NCBI RefSeq assembly: GCF_008386395.1
Contig: NZ_CP043761.1
Location: 5,518,001-5,582,000, forward strand
Origin: Paenibacillus sp. 37
GTDB taxonomy: Bacteria > Bacillota > Bacilli > Paenibacillales > Paenibacillaceae
Reading direction: 5' to 3'
DNA length: 64,000 nt
Both the position numbers and the translations under genes were made by a program. The stretch's first letter is position 1; each line of letters begins with the position of its first letter. Below the pieces are notes generated by a model. That model did not search any database, was not told the DNA's origin, and worked only from the letters and a program-made list of their open reading frames with translations. Shown piece by piece: positions 62,136 through 64,000 of this stretch.

Positions 62136-62158
62136 GATTGGTTGTCCTCCTTCTTTGC

Positions 62159-62488
62159 TTATTTGAATTGCTGTATTTTAATATACTTCCCGTATGACTC
62201 TGCAATATTAGAGAGCATAACTACCATGGATTCGAGTAACAATTGTACCTGGGACCAGGTTTCCCCTCTCTCTAACAAAGGTAAAGAACCGCTTAAAAAG
62301 CCATTCTTCATCTTGGCATCCATTTCGACACCGGTCAATGTTTCAATCGAGTTCACCGTACCCACTGTAACAGCGGATACCCCGGCACATACGATGTCTT
62401 CTCCCCGCTTGGCAAAATTAGCATGCCCTTCAATGGAAAAACGTTCGATGTTCCCGTCCTCATCACGAAAGATTTGAACGATAATCAC
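62159..62488 (-). CDS. prp: ribosomal-processing cysteine protease Prp
   Basis: A 109-residue protease with the catalytic pair H22 (IEGHANFA) and C34 ([11 protein letters not shown]). It removes the N-terminal extension of L27. It starts with GTG after AAGGTG. The gene is sandwiched between rplU and rpmA, and the L27 encoded here has the matching motif. Confidence 0.94.
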   Translation of the reverse strand: MIIVQIFRDEDGNIERFSIEGHANFAKRGEDIVCAGVSAVTVGTVNSIETLTGVEMDAKMKNGFLSGSLPLLERGETWSQVQLLLESMVVMLSNIAESYGKYIKIQQFK

Positions 62489-62502
62489 TTATCGCACCTT
62501 CT

Positions 62503-62814
62503 TTACGCTTTGATTGTTTCGATAGTTACTTTAGTGTACGGTTGACGGTGACCTTGCTTCACATGGTAGTTCTTTTTAGGTTTGTATTTGTATACGATAA
62601 CCTTTTGTCCTTTGCCATGTTTCTCCACTTTAGCCGTTACAGTAGCTCCGGAAATCAATGGTGTACCTGCTGTCAAACCTTGATCGTTAGATACAGCCAG
62701 GACACGGTCGAACGTTACGCTTTCGCCATCGTTCGCAGTCAATTTCTCGATGAACAGAACATCGCCCTCTTGGACTTTGTACTGTTTGCCGCCTGTTTCA
62801 ATAATTGCGTACAT
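62503..62814 (-). CDS. rplU: 50S ribosomal protein L21
   Basis: A 103-residue protein with [20 protein letters not shown] and the C-terminal [19 protein letters not shown] that binds 23S rRNA. AGGAGGTGCAAGGCAA lies just before the ATG. It is first in the operon, behind a structured leader. Confidence 0.96.
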   Translation of the reverse strand: MYAIIETGGKQYKVQEGDVLFIEKLTANDGESVTFDRVLAVSNDQGLTAGTPLISGATVTAKVEKHGKGQKVIVYKYKPKKNYHVKQGHRQPYTKVTIETIKA

Positions 62815-62938
62815 TTGCCTTGCACCTCCTCATGTCTCAGACTCGCCCGTTCTCAGGTGACAGTGTCCTTGCGGAACTGTTCTTATACCCGGCCAGTGCG
62901 GTTACAGCATGTGCAAGACCATTAGGCTAAACACATAC
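62815..62938 (-). promoter_or_regulatory. L21 leader RNA
   Basis: About 124 bases of structured leader before rplU, with GGTCTTGCACATGCTGTAAC, CACTGGCCGGGTATAAGAAC and AGTTCCGCAAGGACACTGTC segments that resemble the Firmicutes L21 leader. It likely allows autogenous control by a ribosomal protein; this is inferred from resemblance. Confidence 0.7.
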
Positions 62939-62944
62939 TTGAAG

Positions 62945-62973
62945 ATTATATCACGCAATATATCAAAAATCAA
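62945..62973 (-). promoter_or_regulatory. sigma-A promoter of rplU, overlapping the RNase stop codon
   Basis: TTGATT at 62968-62973 and TATAAT at 62945-62950, spaced by 17 bases. The -35 overlaps the stop codon of the upstream RNase gene. The start is near 62938. Confidence 0.8.
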
Positions 62974-64000
62974 TGAAAAGGTGAAATATATCTTTTTCCC
63001 GTACCATGGCAGGAAGAACACGGCTCCACATAGGGTAGCGTACTTTCTTCCCGCACTTTCTTACGGGTAAGTTCGAGCAAGCCCAGCTTTGTCCAACCCA
63101 TTACAAACGCTTTGGTCCGATCCTTCTTGAGCTCACCCTCCAAGGTTGCCGCTACTTCATGCCGATTTGAGGCTTCCTCCATATCAATGAAGTCGACAAT
63201 AATCATGCCACCGATATCACGCAGGCGCATTAGACGGGCAATCTCCACTGCTGCCTGTATGTTGGTCTCTGTCACGGTCTCTTCCAGACTGTCACCGCCA
63301 GCTCCCGTATATTTACCCGTGTTCACATCCACTACAGTCAGAGCTTCGGTATGATCAATAACAATGTATCCGCCTCCGGGCAACCACACCTTCCGGGCAA
63401 AATCCTTATTCAACTGTTCCTGCACACCATAGGCAGCAAAGATGGATTCTGTTCCCCGATACACCTGTACTTTGGGTTGATGACCAGGACTAATCTCTTC
63501 GAGCAATGCTTTTACTTCACGGGCTTGTCCCTCACTATCAGTGATGACTTCGTCACTCCCTGGCGTATACACATCTCTGATGATTCGCTGTACCATGCTA
63601 TGATCCCGATGCAAGAGGCTTGGTGAAGGCAAACTGTCTGCTTTTTCACGAATCAGATACCACTGCGCGCGTAATGTTTCCAAGTCCGACTTAATGGCCT
63701 CATGCTGTTCTTCTCCAGATACGGTCCGAATAATGAGTCCTTCTTCATCCCGCCTCAGTTGCTCCCCAAGTGCCTTAAGACGGGAACGATCCCCTTCACG
63801 GGCAATTTTCTTGGATACCGCTACATAGTCAGCAACAGGCATGTAGACAAGCCAACGGCCCGGGAGTGAATAATGAGTCGTCACCCGGGCTCCCTTGCCT
63901 CCTACCGGTTCTTTCAGAACCTGAACAATGACTTCCTGACCCGGACGAAGCAACTCCGAGATGGAAGGCTTCACCTTGGGCTGTTTCTCCAGATGGGGAT
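62970..64000 (-). CDS. ribonuclease G/E family protein (partial, runs off the window)
   Basis: The C-terminal 340 or so residues of an Rne/Rng family endoribonuclease. The frame is open to the window edge, so the N-terminus (with most of the S1 domain) is missing. Present are GQEVIVQVLKEPVGGKGARV, the catalytic metal-site aspartates in VVDVNTGKYTG and IIVDFIDM, and the zinc-link CSSCHGTG. RNase G/E enzymes process rRNA and degrade mRNA. There is no long C-terminal scaffold, so it is of the RNase G-like short type. Its stop overlaps the rplU promoter. Confidence 0.9.
   Translation of the reverse strand, partial: PHLEKQPKVKPSISELLRPGQEVIVQVLKEPVGGKGARVTTHYSLPGRWLVYMPVADYVAVSKKIAREGDRSRLKALGEQLRRDEEGLIIRTVSGEEQHEAIKSDLETLRAQWYLIREKADSLPSPSLLHRDHSMVQRIIRDVYTPGSDEVITDSEGQAREVKALLEEISPGHQPKVQVYRGTESIFAAYGVQEQLNKDFARKVWLPGGGYIVIDHTEALTVVDVNTGKYTGAGGDSLEETVTETNIQAAVEIARLMRLRDIGGMIIVDFIDMEEASNRHEVAATLEGELKKDRTKAFVMGWTKLGLLELTRKKVREESTLPYVEPCSSCHGTGKRYISPFH

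Overview
The window is chromosomal DNA of an endospore-forming Firmicute, most likely Paenibacillus or a close relative. It carries four sporulation loci (a spo0B-like gene, safA, bofC, spoVB), TTG and GTG starts behind strong AGGAGG-type ribosome sites, a T-box leader, a Bacillales-type L27/Prp pair and a low-GC rRNA operon. The gene order follows the Bacillus subtilis rplU-obg-pheB-safA-bofC-ruv-queA-tgt-yajC-spoVB-comN-sec-recJ-apt-rel-dtd-hisS-aspS-tcdA-rarA-cymR-iscS-mnmA block. The genus call is inference from synteny and gene content. Nearly all transcription is on the minus strand, so the block reads right to left.

Right end (64000-51700): a partial RNase G/E gene; the L21-Prp-L27 operon behind a promoter that overlaps the RNase stop codon; a membrane-anchored Spo0B-like phosphotransferase and Obg; PheB; then hom-thrC-thrB-pheA (threonine and phenylalanine) and ilvE; and the LysM spore-coat protein SafA.

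Centre right (51600-45280): a complete rRNA operon (16S-23S-5S) followed by nine tRNA genes (Asn, Glu, Val, fMet, Asp, Gly, Arg, Leu, Pro). It has two promoters, long processing stems around 16S and 23S, and a terminator. It sits between safA and bofC, where B. subtilis has no rRNA operon.

Centre (45117-31300): bofC with a sigma-G-like promoter; ruvC-ruvA-ruvB behind a LexA box, then a SpoIID/LytB-type exported protein, queA, tgt and yajC; yrzE and yrbG-type membrane genes around spoVB; comN; and secD and secF as separate genes.

Centre left (31250-19300): a cation diffusion facilitator homologue lacking the usual metal ligands, recJ, apt, an inserted opposite-strand uracil-type permease, rel, dtd, a probable 55-residue small protein, two stress-type proteins, a candidate small RNA, and a SEC-C/TPR protein.

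Left end (19200-1): hisS-aspS-tcdA under a T-box whose specifier reads GAC (Asp); a purine permease; an ABC exporter; a HelD-like helicase; a divergent LysR/EamA pair; rarA followed by two FluC fluoride-channel genes; mnmA divergent from cymR-iscS; and a PRC-barrel protein with a small zinc-ribbon protein.

No CRISPR array, prophage, insertion sequence or defence island is visible. Most of the window is core housekeeping. The least explained items are intergenic: a candidate C-rich small RNA near 21000, a dispersed repeat near 14100 and 18600, and the small open frame after dtd.
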